Below are positions 35,793-43,861 of a stretch of 64,000 nt of DNA, piece by piece. How positions within the stretch are numbered: the stretch's first letter is position 1; every line of letters begins with the position of its first letter. Under the pieces are notes generated by a model. That model ran no database searches and was not told the origin of the DNA. It saw only the letters and a list, made by a program, of their open reading frames with translations. Source of the DNA: Rhizobium sp. RM (GTDB lineage Bacteria; Pseudomonadota; Alphaproteobacteria; Rhizobiales; Rhizobiaceae); assembly GCF_013390595.1 (NCBI RefSeq), contig NZ_JACAWV010000008.1:124001-188000 (forward strand). Direction: 5' to 3'. A program made the translations under genes and the position numbers.

Positions 35793-36482
35793 TCAGTCCG
35801 CAGTCGCTGTATTTTTGCCGCTGCGATATCCATCGATGACCACCGCACGCCGTTCCGCATCAATCGCGCTCATGCCGCGTGGGCTGACCAGATCCATGGG
35901 GTTTGCTACCTGAGCAGCCAGATTGTTCTGGGAGGCGCAGCCGAAATTGTACCAGTTCTTGTTGGCGGAGGTATTATCGGACAGGTCCTCTGGCCACTGA
36001 CCGCACTGACCGGTCATGGCGGTGACCGCGACATAGCTGAGCCTGATTGGCGCGGCATCGCCAGTCGCACCTGCACTGTAGCGCGTTTCCATGATCTTGC
36101 CCGACGGCACACCGGCGCCAGAGAGTGTCGCGCGAATCTGCCGGACCATCCTTGAAGCTGCCGCGGAATTCGGCGATCCCGACGGCGCCTGGATGTTGAC
36201 GATGCCGGTTGATGTCGAAGCGTAGCTCTGGGCGAAGCCGCGAACATTGTCTGCCATTGAGGTCGTCAATCGGCTGTCGCCAGCGGAGACAGGGATATCG
36301 AGTGAATGCTCCGCTTCCGACAGCGTGATCGGGTGACGTGTCCTGTAGTCGTCGGGGATAGCATTGGTCGTCAACGGATCACGCGCGCAGCCCTGCAGCA
36401 GTCCGGCGGCAAAGGCCATGGCAATGAGCAGTCCGGACTTTGTCAGGGGACTTTTGAAGGTAAAAGAGGTGGCTTCCTGCAT
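35793..36482 (-). CDS. cpaD: Pilus assembly lipoprotein CpaD
   Basis: A protein of 229 aa from this ATG, with a hydrophobic stretch ending in a lipobox (LLQGCARD) at about residue 32. The first ATG at 36539 overlaps the cpaC stop (ATGA) and would give a leader too long for a lipoprotein, so the second ATG with AGGA upstream is preferred; coupling to the earlier ATG remains possible. The mature part matches CpaD/TadE-cluster periplasmic proteins (TDLVSPRGMSAIDAERRA-like C-terminus). It helps hold the secretin in the outer membrane. Agrobacterium name ctpE. Confidence 0.88.
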   Translation of the reverse strand: MQEATSFTFKSPLTKSGLLIAMAFAAGLLQGCARDPLTTNAIPDDYRTRHPITLSEAEHSLDIPVSAGDSRLTTSMADNVRGFAQSYASTSTGIVNIQAPSGSPNSAAASRMVRQIRATLSGAGVPSGKIMETRYSAGATGDAAPIRLSYVAVTAMTGQCGQWPEDLSDNTSANKNWYNFGCASQNNLAAQVANPMDLVSPRGMSAIDAERRAVVIDGYRSGKNTATAD

Positions 36483-36535
36483 GACATGTCCTGTCGTGAG
36501 CGGGTTAGCTGAACGGAAAGTGGCCGTGCGCGTCG

Positions 36536-38125
36536 TCATTTGTAGATGAACCCCACTGATCCCTGGTAAGGGGCAGCCTGGACCTTGTCCTTGCGGCCGT
36601 AGACCTTGTTGACGCGGTTCATGAAATACATGGCTGCGTCGTTTTCCGGATTGAAGTTGTCGTCTGGGCGGGCGATCTGATTGCGCGCGACGGGACGCAC
36701 GAGATATGGCGTCGCGATGATGACCAGTTCGGTTTCGTTGCGAACGAAGTCCTTGCTTCGGAACAGCGTGCCGAACACCGGAACCTTGGAAATGCCAGGC
36801 AACCCTGACATCGCCTGGCGTATGTTGTCCTGCACCAGACCCGCAATTACGATGGAGCCACCCGACGGAAGCTCGACGCTGGTCGAGGCTTCACGTTTCC
36901 GGATCGACATATACGTGTTGCCGGGAATGGCGAGGCTTGAGCCGTTGCCGGTCGTTACATTGCCTTCATAGGTCGGCTCAGACACGTTCGTCTCGATTTT
37001 CAGACTGATGCGGCCGGGTGACAGAACGACCGGACGGAAGTTCAGCTCGATGCCGTAATCCACGGTATCTGTGGTTCTTGTGACGGTCGGACGGCCGGTA
37101 TCCTCATCGATGTCGACTTCCTGCGTTCCCGCCAGTCGGAATTCACCACCGACATAGAATTTTGCTTGCTCACCGGAAATTGCCGTGAGGCTCGGTTCGG
37201 CCAGGGTCCGCATCACGCCCGCCTGCTCCATGGCGTTGAAATAGCTTCCGAGCGTGACTTCGCCGATGGCACCCATAACGTTTCCGGTCGAGCCAAGCGC
37301 AATGGCGTTGCCAAGATTCGCGGGGTTGGAGAAGGAGACGCCACCACTCGCCTGATTTCCACCAACGCCTATGGAGCCGTTGAAACCAAGCTGTTTCAGA
37401 ACCTGGCGGCTCACCTCGGCGACAGTCACCTTCAAGGTTACCTGATCCTCACCTTCAATCGTCAGCATGTTGACGATCTGCGAGGTCTGGCGGTTTTCGG
37501 CGAAAATTGCGGCATCGCCACCGTTATTACCACCGGTCAGCGTGATGTTGCGCGTGGTGGCCTCGCCGCCCTTCAGGAAGGCTTCGGCAAGCTGAACCGC
37601 ACGGGCCGAATCCTGAGGAGTGCGCACCGTGCCAGATAACACGATATTGTCGGAAACGATTTCCACTTTGATGTCGGATTCGGGGATGAAACGACGGATA
37701 TTGGCTTCAAGGCCGGCAATATCGCGTTCGACTTCGAGATCGAGGCTGACAATCTCCTGGCCATTGGCGCCAAAAATGAAAATGTTGGTCTGACCCACTG
37801 TTTTGCCAAACAGATAGATACGTCTTGATGTCCGCGTTACGGCATCAGCAAGGCTGGGGTCCGCGACGAGGATATCATGTGCATCTTCCGGCAGATCGAT
37901 GACCAGCGCCTTGTTCAGGCCGAGTTGCAGACGTTTGCGGATACCGGTTCCGCTTTCCGTGATGCGTACGATGCTGGCGTTCTGCGCCGATGCTTCACTC
38001 ATGCGAAGCACGGTTGGGGCGTAATTGCCAGGAATGCCGGAAAAACCCAGGCAGAATGCCAGGCTCGCCGTCATCGATGAGCGCAGATGGTTTTTGAAGC
38101 GCTTCGCCATATGTCCCCCGGTCAT
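36536..38125 (-). CDS. cpaC: Pilus outer-membrane secretin CpaC (RcpA)
   Basis: A 529-aa secretin. A signal peptide precedes an N-terminal pilus domain (LQLGLNKALVIDLPEDAHDI, near residues 65-85) and a BON-like segment with IRRFIPESDIKVEIVSDNIV; the C-terminal secretin domain has the VPVFGTLFRSKDFVRNETEL motif that ends the gate-forming beta region. It forms the outer-membrane channel for the Flp pilus. The start overlaps the cpaB stop (ATGA); a second ATG five codons on has GGGGGA upstream but close. Agrobacterium name ctpD. Confidence 0.94.
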   Translation of the reverse strand: MTGGHMAKRFKNHLRSSMTASLAFCLGFSGIPGNYAPTVLRMSEASAQNASIVRITESGTGIRKRLQLGLNKALVIDLPEDAHDILVADPSLADAVTRTSRRIYLFGKTVGQTNIFIFGANGQEIVSLDLEVERDIAGLEANIRRFIPESDIKVEIVSDNIVLSGTVRTPQDSARAVQLAEAFLKGGEATTRNITLTGGNNGGDAAIFAENRQTSQIVNMLTIEGEDQVTLKVTVAEVSRQVLKQLGFNGSIGVGGNQASGGVSFSNPANLGNAIALGSTGNVMGAIGEVTLGSYFNAMEQAGVMRTLAEPSLTAISGEQAKFYVGGEFRLAGTQEVDIDEDTGRPTVTRTTDTVDYGIELNFRPVVLSPGRISLKIETNVSEPTYEGNVTTGNGSSLAIPGNTYMSIRKREASTSVELPSGGSIVIAGLVQDNIRQAMSGLPGISKVPVFGTLFRSKDFVRNETELVIIATPYLVRPVARNQIARPDDNFNPENDAAMYFMNRVNKVYGRKDKVQAAPYQGSVGFIYK

Positions 38126-38928
38126 TGTGATGCTCCCTGGCCACCCTTGACGATCGAGCCGGATTTGATGACCTGAATTTCAGGCTGTCCGGAACCGCCA
38201 TTGAGTAGGTAGCCGGCGGAAAGCGTGTCGTTTTCCTGCGCGTCCGCAACCGAGCGCAATGCCAGGGTCAGGCGCTCCGCCATCTGCTGCGCGACCGTCA
38301 TGATTTTTGCCTGCTCGGGTGTGAGTTCCAGCGTTGCGGTGGCGCCAACAACGGCGGATGTGCCGTCTTCGCCTTCCTTGATTTGCTGGTCGATTGCCAG
38401 GACGCGGACATTGTTGAGAACGTTCTCTGTCAGAAATGTGCCCGTTTCGCTTTTGCGCACCATGATGACGTCCACGCGGTCGTTCGGTAGCACGAAACCG
38501 CCTGCACCCGTGGACACCGATATCTCTGTCGCGACAGCGCGTTTGCCGGCAGGCAGGAGCGAAGACATGATGCGTGCGCTGGAATCGACGACCTTCTCCG
38601 GCCGCAGAGGCTCACCTTCGAAAAGCGGCAGCCTGACGACGGCGCCGGAAAGCTCGGTAATGGCGTTCGGTCTTTGTGCTTCGGTGATGAAGCTTTCGAC
38701 GACATTTCCTTGTGGCCACGGCATCCAGCGAACTGAGCTGTCGTTCAGGCGGCTACCGACAGGCAGACTGACGGAGGAGACCAGAACGTTGACCGTTGGC
38801 TCCTTCTGAATGATCGTCTCGGCTTTCTCGATCACCTGTTGCGTGCCTGAAAGCTGCATGGCCAGAACTCCGGCCAGACCGGCAGCCACAAGGGCGACAG
38901 ACAGGATGATGATGCGCGACGGTTTCAT
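38122..38928 (-). CDS. cpaB: Pilus assembly protein CpaB (RcpC)
   Basis: A 268-aa protein with an N-terminal membrane helix (IIILSVALVAAGLAGVLAMQ) and a SAF-like beta-clip domain near residues 45-110 (LVSSVSLPVGSRLNDSSVRW). The C-terminal half contains the conserved VSTGAGGFVLPNDRVDVIMV. RcpC/CpaB proteins bind the secretin and may contact peptidoglycan. First gene of the cpaB-cpaC-cpaD-cpaE-tadA-tadB-tadC transcript; a CtrA-like site stands 90 bases before it. Agrobacterium name ctpC. Confidence 0.93.
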   Translation of the reverse strand: MKPSRIIILSVALVAAGLAGVLAMQLSGTQQVIEKAETIIQKEPTVNVLVSSVSLPVGSRLNDSSVRWMPWPQGNVVESFITEAQRPNAITELSGAVVRLPLFEGEPLRPEKVVDSSARIMSSLLPAGKRAVATEISVSTGAGGFVLPNDRVDVIMVRKSETGTFLTENVLNNVRVLAIDQQIKEGEDGTSAVVGATATLELTPEQAKIMTVAQQMAERLTLALRSVADAQENDTLSAGYLLNGGSGQPEIQVIKSGSIVKGGQGASQ

Positions 38929-39017
38929 GCTCGATCCTTGAGGGGAACAGATTCTTCTCCCCTCAGGATGGCCTGCGATTCGTATAATTATGGTTAATTT
39001 CGCGCTTAGATTTGTGG

Positions 39018-39032
39018 TTAACGACAGTTTAA
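39018..39032 (-). promoter_or_regulatory. CtrA-like full site upstream of cpaB
   Basis: TTAA-CGACAGT-TTAA with flanking GG and CC (GGTTAA/TTAACC dyad) is an exact TTAA-N7-TTAA pattern, the CtrA full-site consensus known from Caulobacter and other Alphaproteobacteria. It lies 90 bases before cpaB. Confidence 0.6.
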
Positions 39033-39066
39033 CCGCATGGCGCGTGTCATATTTACTTAATTTACT

Positions 39067-39579
39067 CTAGGTCAGGCTGGCGATAGCTGCTTTGACCAGT
39101 GGTGCTTCCCCGTATGTCAGAAGCCCGGCGATCGCAATGCCTATGCCGTAGGGAATTTTCTTCGCAACCAGTAGTGAGTCGGGAATTGGCAGCCCAACCG
39201 CGATGATTTCCTGAGAACGTGACCGTAAAACGATGATGGCGAGTGTCAGAATGCCGCCGACAAAGGTCACGCCGAGTAGGAACTCAACAAGAGATATGTT
39301 GAAGCCAAACCACACAGAGGCTGCAGTTAGCAGCTTGGCATCGCCGCCGCCCATGACGTTCGCGGCAAAAAGAGCGAAGCAGAAGACGAAAACCGCAGCG
39401 GCCGCAACGAAGCTCATGGCAAAAGTTTGCCAATCCATGCCTGTAAAAGGCGCGGTCGCGATGAATGAGGCAAGCAGGATAAGCGGTATCCTGTTAGGGA
39501 TAGTCATGCTTATGAGATCCGTCAGAGCAGCAAAGGCAAGGCAGAGCGGCAGGATCACGAAGACAGCGGCAATAACCAT
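39067..39579 (-). CDS. cpaA: Prepilin peptidase CpaA (A24 family)
   Basis: A 170-aa inner-membrane aspartyl protease with about four to five helices. The two catalytic aspartates are D21 (LTDLISMTIPN) and D80 in the GGGDAK motif. It lacks the N-methylation domain of larger prepilin peptidases, as usual for Tad systems, and cleaves the Flp pilin leader after the glycine. It lies 100 bases downstream of the pilin, separated from it by a hairpin. Agrobacterium name ctpB. Confidence 0.93.
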   Translation of the reverse strand: MVIAAVFVILPLCLAFAALTDLISMTIPNRIPLILLASFIATAPFTGMDWQTFAMSFVAAAAVFVFCFALFAANVMGGGDAKLLTAASVWFGFNISLVEFLLGVTFVGGILTLAIIVLRSRSQEIIAVGLPIPDSLLVAKKIPYGIGIAIAGLLTYGEAPLVKAAIASLT

Positions 39580-39621
39580 GTTTTATACTCTGACTTGAGT
39601 GCGCTGCTAAGCGACTAACGC

Positions 39622-39652
39622 AATACGCCGCCCCTGATTGAGGCGACGTATT
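39622..39652 (-). terminator. Hairpin between pilin and prepilin-peptidase genes
   Basis: Stem AATACGTCGCC/GGCGGCGTATT on the minus strand (one G-T pair, 9-base loop) begins 28 bases after the pilin stop. No T-run follows, so it is more likely an attenuator or 3' stabiliser that lets pilin mRNA exceed the peptidase mRNA. Confidence 0.55.
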
Positions 39653-39679
39653 TTGATTTCGAAATTAGCCGCTTAGGCC

Positions 39680-39868
39680 TTAGTTCGTAGCCGACGGCGT
39701 GTTGGCAGCCATTCTCGAGCCGAGGTTGCTGAAGACGGTGTTCAGCTTGGTGCCGAGCGTGCTTGCGCCGCCAATGATAGCAACAGAAATCAGAGCTGCG
39801 ATCAGGCCGTATTCGATTGCCGTTGCGCCGGATTCGTCTTTGAGGAAACGAGCGAAAATGTTGGACAT
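39680..39868 (-). CDS. ctpA: Flp/Fap-type major pilin
   Basis: A 62-aa pilin precursor. The short leader MSNIFARFLKDESG is cut after G14, exposing ATAIEYGLIAALISVAIIGG, the Flp hallmark with E and Y at positions 5-6 of the mature protein. The mature pilin is about 48 residues, mostly one hydrophobic helix. The gene starts the pilus cluster, has a GGAG ribosome site, and corresponds to Agrobacterium ctpA and Caulobacter pilA. Only one pilin gene is present. Confidence 0.95.
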   Translation of the reverse strand: MSNIFARFLKDESGATAIEYGLIAALISVAIIGGASTLGTKLNTVFSNLGSRMAANTPSATN

Positions 39869-40284
39869 GGAGAACTCCTACTCTTTGGGTTTAATCAGCA
39901 CGCCGACAACTGTTTTCCGTTGTTCGGTTGAGCTCAACCTACAGAGGAGCCATTTCCAACCGCTTAAAAAAAGAGATTAACAATAAGTAAATGCCCGCTT
40001 GCGCTTCGTGTGGTAAATGAAAAATCAAAGTATTATGCGACATTTTATCTTTGTCGAAGAATGCCTATATTTCGTCGTCGTCCTGCTGTCACTAACAATG
40101 GGGCAGCGGTTATTCCGCTAGTCTAGATGTGCTTTTTTGAACCAAAAGGTTGTAGTCGAACGTAAGGCAAGGGTGCTGATGGTTACTGAAAATTCGGCAC
40201 TTTTCCGCAACTTAACGCTTCATTCACTAAAGGTGATCATTTTGGGACGATATCAATGCGTGTCGTGAACAAGGGCTCAAACGC
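39869..40284. other. 416-base divergent control region between pilin and the small pilus-domain gene
   Basis: AT-rich, without a coding frame I can support. It holds a perfect 14-bp palindrome 58 bases before the pilin start (listed separately) and a pair of TTAA half-sites spaced by 9 rather than 7 bases. Long control regions before pilin genes are common. Confidence 0.5.
39926..39939. promoter_or_regulatory. Perfect 14-bp palindrome upstream of the pilin gene
   Basis: GGTTGAGCTCAACC is fully self-complementary and lies 58 bases before the pilin start codon, in the promoter or 5' leader. The protein that binds it, if any, is unknown. Confidence 0.5.
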
Positions 40285-40695
40285 ATGTCATCCCGCAAAT
40301 TGACGAAAATCGTTCTCGGCTTGTCCGTGGTTCTCTCTGGATCGGCGCACTCGGTTTTTGGCCAGGATGACATGCTGCGTGTTTCCATGAACCATGCGCG
40401 CGTCTTGCGGCTTGATCGTCCGGTCAGCAAGGTCATTGTCGGCAATTCCAAGGTTGCCGACGCAACAGTGGCTGACGCAACCACGATCGTTCTGACTGGC
40501 CGAAGCTTTGGCACGACCAATCTTGTTCTGCTTGATGCGGACGGCAACCCTATCGTGGACGAGCGCATTCTCGTATCCATCGATGAGGGAAATACAGTGC
40601 GCGTTTTCCGTCAGACGGAGCGGACGGTTTTGTCCTGCACGCCGAACTGTGAACAGCACACGGAAAATGCAGGCGCTGATGCGGCTCAGCCCTGA
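40285..40695 (+). CDS. Small secreted protein with pilus/secretin N-terminal domain
   Basis: A 136-aa protein with a signal peptide (TKIVLGLSVVLSGSAHSVFG, cleavage near residue 26) and a single copy of the domain seen at the N-terminus of CpaC: DMLRVSMNHARVLRLDRPVS then KVIVGNSKVADATV and TTNLVLLDADG. It ends with two cysteines (LSCTPNCEQ). It is divergent from the pilin gene across a 416-base control region, so it is probably a periplasmic accessory of the pilus secretin. It lacks the secretin channel domain. Confidence 0.8.
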   Translation: MSSRKLTKIVLGLSVVLSGSAHSVFGQDDMLRVSMNHARVLRLDRPVSKVIVGNSKVADATVADATTIVLTGRSFGTTNLVLLDADGNPIVDERILVSIDEGNTVRVFRQTERTVLSCTPNCEQHTENAGADAAQP

Positions 40696-40923
40696 GCGGC
40701 ACTCATAACTCCCATCATCGCATGGTTCTTTCTATCGGCGCGCCGTGCGGCAGCTCGGGCCGTTAGGTCCGTTCTCTGTTTCGTAGTTTTCTGGAGGTTG
40801 AGGCGAGCCCTGTAAGGCACGCTTTGACCAAAGACCGAGGCCACCTCGTGTGAGGTGTCCTTCAGGTTTTTTCGGCTGCTTTGGAAAGCTAAGTAGTTGA
40901 TCTGGCTAAGATCAAAAATGGAA

Positions 40924-41010
40924 TGGTGCCCAGAAGAGGACTCGAACCTCCACACCCTTGCGAGTACCAGCACCTGAAGCTGGCGCGTCTACCAATTCCG
41001 CCATCTGGGC
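40924..41010 (-). tRNA. tRNA-Leu (anticodon CAG)
   Basis: On the minus strand the acceptor stem GCCCAGA pairs with TCTGGGC, the anticodon stem CCAGC/GCTGG encloses loop TTCAGGT with CAG at the anticodon, a long variable arm follows, and the T-loop GGTTCGAGTCC is intact. CCA is encoded after the discriminator A. Length is 87 bases with CCA, typical of tRNA-Leu. A T-rich stretch (TTTTT) lies just downstream. Confidence 0.97.
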
Positions 41011-41130
41011 GACGGAGAGCGATGTACGAGGGCAGCCGCTCGGTGTCAACAGACTTTTTGAACTTTTATGACGATCATTGATTTTAAAGGGAAAAAACTT
41101 TCTTTTGGTTGTTGAAAGATGATTCCCGGA

Positions 41131-41436
41131 TCAGGTGTCGAGTCCCTCGTGCCTGCTTCGGTCCACATGACCGAGGTCTCTTTCCGGATCGATGACATCC
41201 CGGATTCGCTGTTTCAGCTCTTTTGGGCCCGGAAAACCGCCGTCGCGCTTACGTTCCCAGATCAAGTTTCCATCAACGGTGATTTCGAATCGCCCCCCGG
41301 TCGACGGAATGAGGCTCACTTCCCCCACCTCGGCGGAAAATGTCTGAAGAATTTCCTGGGCCATCCATCCCGCGCGCAAAAGCCAGTTGCATTGGGTACA
41401 ATAGGCAATTGCGATGCGCGGCTTGATTTCACTCAT
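41131..41436 (-). CDS. SelT/SelW/SelH (Rdx) family protein with CxxC
   Basis: A 101-aa thioredoxin-like protein. The redox motif C13-T-Q-C16 (IAYCTQCNWLLRAGW) is the cysteine version of the selenocysteine motif in eukaryotic SelW; the later segments GEVSLIPSTGGRFEITVDG and FPGPKELKQRIRD match the family. It is thought to act in redox control, with no defined substrate. GGGAG lies before the chosen ATG; an ATG five codons upstream is also in frame. Single gene between tRNA-Leu and the DoxX gene. Confidence 0.87.
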   Translation of the reverse strand: MSEIKPRIAIAYCTQCNWLLRAGWMAQEILQTFSAEVGEVSLIPSTGGRFEITVDGNLIWERKRDGGFPGPKELKQRIRDVIDPERDLGHVDRSRHEGLDT

Positions 41437-41565
41437 GTCAAACTCCCTCACGTGGAATCACGAAAATATTAACTGTTACACTCATGTTTTTACTGCCGTG
41501 ATCTTTCTCCCGAAACATCTTTTTTGCAAACAGGGAGATATCGAAGGCTTAAACACGGAGATGAC

Positions 41566-42015
41566 ATGGCCCAGTTCGACAGCAGCAAGGAACGTCTGTT
41601 CGTTCCCGCAGTAGCGCCGCTTTATAATTCCACCCACGATGTCGTGGAAACGATCCTGCGCGTTGCAGCCGGGGTTTTGCTCGTCACCCATGGCTTCGGC
41701 AAGATCATGAACCCCTTCGGTGCTGTCGGCATGGTGGAAAGCCTCGGATTCTACCCCGGCGTGTTCTGGTCACCGCTCTTGGCCGCAACGGAATTCTTCG
41801 GCGGCATTCTTGTGGCAATCGGATTGTTCACGCGTCCGGCATCCTTTGCCGCGATGATTGTGTTGCTGGTGACGGTCTACTTCCACGGCATCGTTAAGGC
41901 CGAGGGGCTGGGTGGTGCGGAGAAGTCGATCCTCTGGGCCGCCATCTTCCTTTTCTTTGCCGTACGTGGCGGAAACCGGCATTCGCTTGACGCAAAAATG
42001 CGCAAGGAATTCTAG
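41566..42015 (+). CDS. DoxX-family membrane protein
   Basis: A 149-aa protein with four hydrophobic helices. The DoxX signature begins with ILRVAAGVLLVTHGFGKIMN (about residues 28-47) and continues with AATEFFGGILVAIGLFTRPA. DoxX proteins are small membrane subunits linked to oxidoreductases or oxidative-stress complexes, usually without known reaction. The ATG with GGAG upstream is preferred; the frame extends 14 codons further. It has its own terminator. Confidence 0.87.
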   Translation: MAQFDSSKERLFVPAVAPLYNSTHDVVETILRVAAGVLLVTHGFGKIMNPFGAVGMVESLGFYPGVFWSPLLAATEFFGGILVAIGLFTRPASFAAMIVLLVTVYFHGIVKAEGLGGAEKSILWAAIFLFFAVRGGNRHSLDAKMRKEF

Positions 42016-42079
42016 AAGCTTTCAGATTGATGGAGATGGCGTAGACCAGCTCTTGAAAATGCAGCTTTGTTATGATGAG

Positions 42080-42120
42080 GCTGGCTTCGACGGGCAATCC
42101 CGATCGAAGCCAGCTTTTTT
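42080..42120 (+). terminator. Intrinsic terminator of the DoxX gene
   Basis: A perfect 11-bp stem (GCTGGCTTCGA/TCGAAGCCAGC) followed by TTTTTT, 64 bases past the DoxX stop and just before the amidotransferase start. Confidence 0.88.
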
Positions 42121-42139
42121 ATTTTCTTGAAGAGACACT

Positions 42140-42838
42140 ATGCGCGTTGCGATCATCGAAAACATGGCGGGAACGCCGCACGGTCAAATTGGCGTAGCCC
42201 TGAGCGAGGCAGATGCGGAGTTGGATATCATCCGCGCCTACGCCGGAGAGCAGCTTCCTGTCGATGCCAGCAGCCACGATGCGCTTGTTGTCCTCGGTGG
42301 CGAACAAAGCGCTCTCGACGATGAAAGCCATCCTTACCTCGCCGATCTGGCGCAGTTGATGAAAACCTTTGGAGACGCCGACAAGGCCGTTATAGGCGTG
42401 TGCCTGGGAAGCCAGCTATTGGCGCGTGCTTACAGCGGGACAAACATCCTCAACGGCACGCTTGAGTTCGGTTGGGAAGAGATTGCCTTGACGGACGAGG
42501 GGCGCTCCGATCCGCTGATGGCCGCTGTGGATACGTCCTTCCCGATTTTTCAATGGCACCGTGACACCTACACCCTGCCGGAAGGCGCAGTTCTTCTGGC
42601 GAGCAACCCTGCCACGAAGAACCAGGCGTTTCGCATCGGTCGGGCTGCCTATGGCACACAGTTCCATTTCGAGGCGGCAACGGGTGTGGTGGACGAATGG
42701 TGCACCGGATTTTCCGGCTCGATCGAAAAAATGTCGCCGGGCTGGCTGGGCGACTATCAAGATCATCGCAAGGAGAGCGGCCAGGCCGCCGATGCGGCCG
42801 GGCTTGCGATTGCTCGTGCCTGGGTTCAGCTTGTCTGA
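42140..42838 (+). CDS. Class I glutamine amidotransferase (GMP synthase-like)
   Basis: A 232-aa protein of the GATase1 superfamily. The nucleophile elbow is GVCLGSQLLAR with C88; the histidine and glutamate of the triad lie in YGTQFHFEA. No synthase partner domain or gene is adjacent, so it is a free-standing amidotransferase of the group seen near gamma-glutamyl metabolism. The ATG sits 20 bases after the upstream T-run. It converges on the symporter gene with a shared terminator. Confidence 0.87.
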   Translation: MRVAIIENMAGTPHGQIGVALSEADAELDIIRAYAGEQLPVDASSHDALVVLGGEQSALDDESHPYLADLAQLMKTFGDADKAVIGVCLGSQLLARAYSGTNILNGTLEFGWEEIALTDEGRSDPLMAAVDTSFPIFQWHRDTYTLPEGAVLLASNPATKNQAFRIGRAAYGTQFHFEAATGVVDEWCTGFSGSIEKMSPGWLGDYQDHRKESGQAADAAGLAIARAWVQLV

Positions 42839-42856
42839 ACCAGGCCGCTGGCTATT

Positions 42857-42889
42857 AAAAAACCGCACGACAGGATCGTGCGGTTTTTT
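42857..42889. terminator. Bidirectional terminator between amidotransferase and symporter genes
   Basis: Perfect stem of 14 bp, AAAAAACCGCACGA/TCGTGCGGTTTTTT, with a 5-base loop; A-run on one side and T-run on the other make it active in both directions. Confidence 0.92.
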
Positions 42890-42901
42890 GTTTTTCCGAA
42901 G

Positions 42902-43861
42902 TTAGTTGGCGTTTTTGGGGGAGCCGACGGAAACCTCTTCTGTTCGTCCCGAGAAGAAGTTCGCAAGCAAGGCACCGGAAATGTTGTGCCAGACGCTGAA
43001 AATGGCGCTTGGTACAGCCGCGACAGGGGAGAAATAGGTGTTTGCCAATGCAGCGCCGAGGCCGCTGTTCTGCATGCCTACTTCAATGGCGATAGCCTTG
43101 CGTTTTGCAAGCGACAGGCCAAATGCCTTGGCTGCGAAGAAGCCGAGCATGTAACCCAGGCCATTATGCAGCACCACAATAACGAAGATCAGCAGTCCCG
43201 ACTGAGCAATAGCACCTTTGCTCGCGCCAACGACGGCAGCAACGATCAGGACGATACCGATAACGCTGACCAGCGGAAGAGCGGGTACGGCGTTGCGGAC
43301 AATGCCGGGCGCAAGCTTTTGCAGGGCGAAACCCAGCGCTAGCGGTACAAGCACGACCTTGACGATGCTGACGAACATTGCTGCGGCATCAACAGGCAGA
43401 TACTGGCTGGCGAAAAGCCAGACAAGGAACGGCGTAACGACCGGTGCGGCCAGCGTCGTCACGCTGGTGCAGGCGACGGAAAGTGCGACATCGCCCTTGC
43501 TGAGGTAGGTCATGACGTTGGACGACGTACCGCCCGGGCAGCAGCCGACCAGAATGACACCGGCAGCAACTTCCGGAGACATCGGAATGATCTTCGTCAG
43601 CGCGACAGCCAGCAGCGGCATGATGAGGAACTGCGACAGAACGCCGATGCCGACATCAAATGGCCGCTTCACCACCTCGCGGAAATCGTCGACCGATATC
43701 GTCAGTCCCATGCCGAACATGATGATGGCAAGAAGCGTCACGATCCACGGCGCGATCTGCTTAAACGTGTCCGGGAACACGTAACCGAGTGCGGCGAACA
43801 AAATGACCCATATGGCAAATGTCTTGCCAACGAAATTTGAAAAGGTTGCGATTGCCTTCAA
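42902..43861 (-). CDS. Bile acid:sodium symporter (BASS) family transporter
   Basis: A 319-aa membrane protein with about nine or ten helices. The SBF-family features are visible: LLAIIMFGMGLTISVDDFRE, the crossover segment GCCPGGTSSNVMTYLSKGD and the later QNSGLGAALA with paired polar residues that bind sodium. I favour a TTG start because GGGAGG stands 6 bases before it; an ATG eight codons upstream has no ribosome site. Bacterial members carry organic anions such as pantoate or keto acids; the substrate here is unknown. Confidence 0.87.
   Translation of the reverse strand: MKAIATFSNFVGKTFAIWVILFAALGYVFPDTFKQIAPWIVTLLAIIMFGMGLTISVDDFREVVKRPFDVGIGVLSQFLIMPLLAVALTKIIPMSPEVAAGVILVGCCPGGTSSNVMTYLSKGDVALSVACTSVTTLAAPVVTPFLVWLFASQYLPVDAAAMFVSIVKVVLVPLALGFALQKLAPGIVRNAVPALPLVSVIGIVLIVAAVVGASKGAIAQSGLLIFVIVVLHNGLGYMLGFFAAKAFGLSLAKRKAIAIEVGMQNSGLGAALANTYFSPVAAVPSAIFSVWHNISGALLANFFSGRTEEVSVGSPKNAN

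Noticed and set aside
39967-39983. TTAA pair near the pilin gene as a CtrA site
   Set aside because: The half-sites are 9 bases apart rather than 7, so the match to the CtrA pattern is poor.
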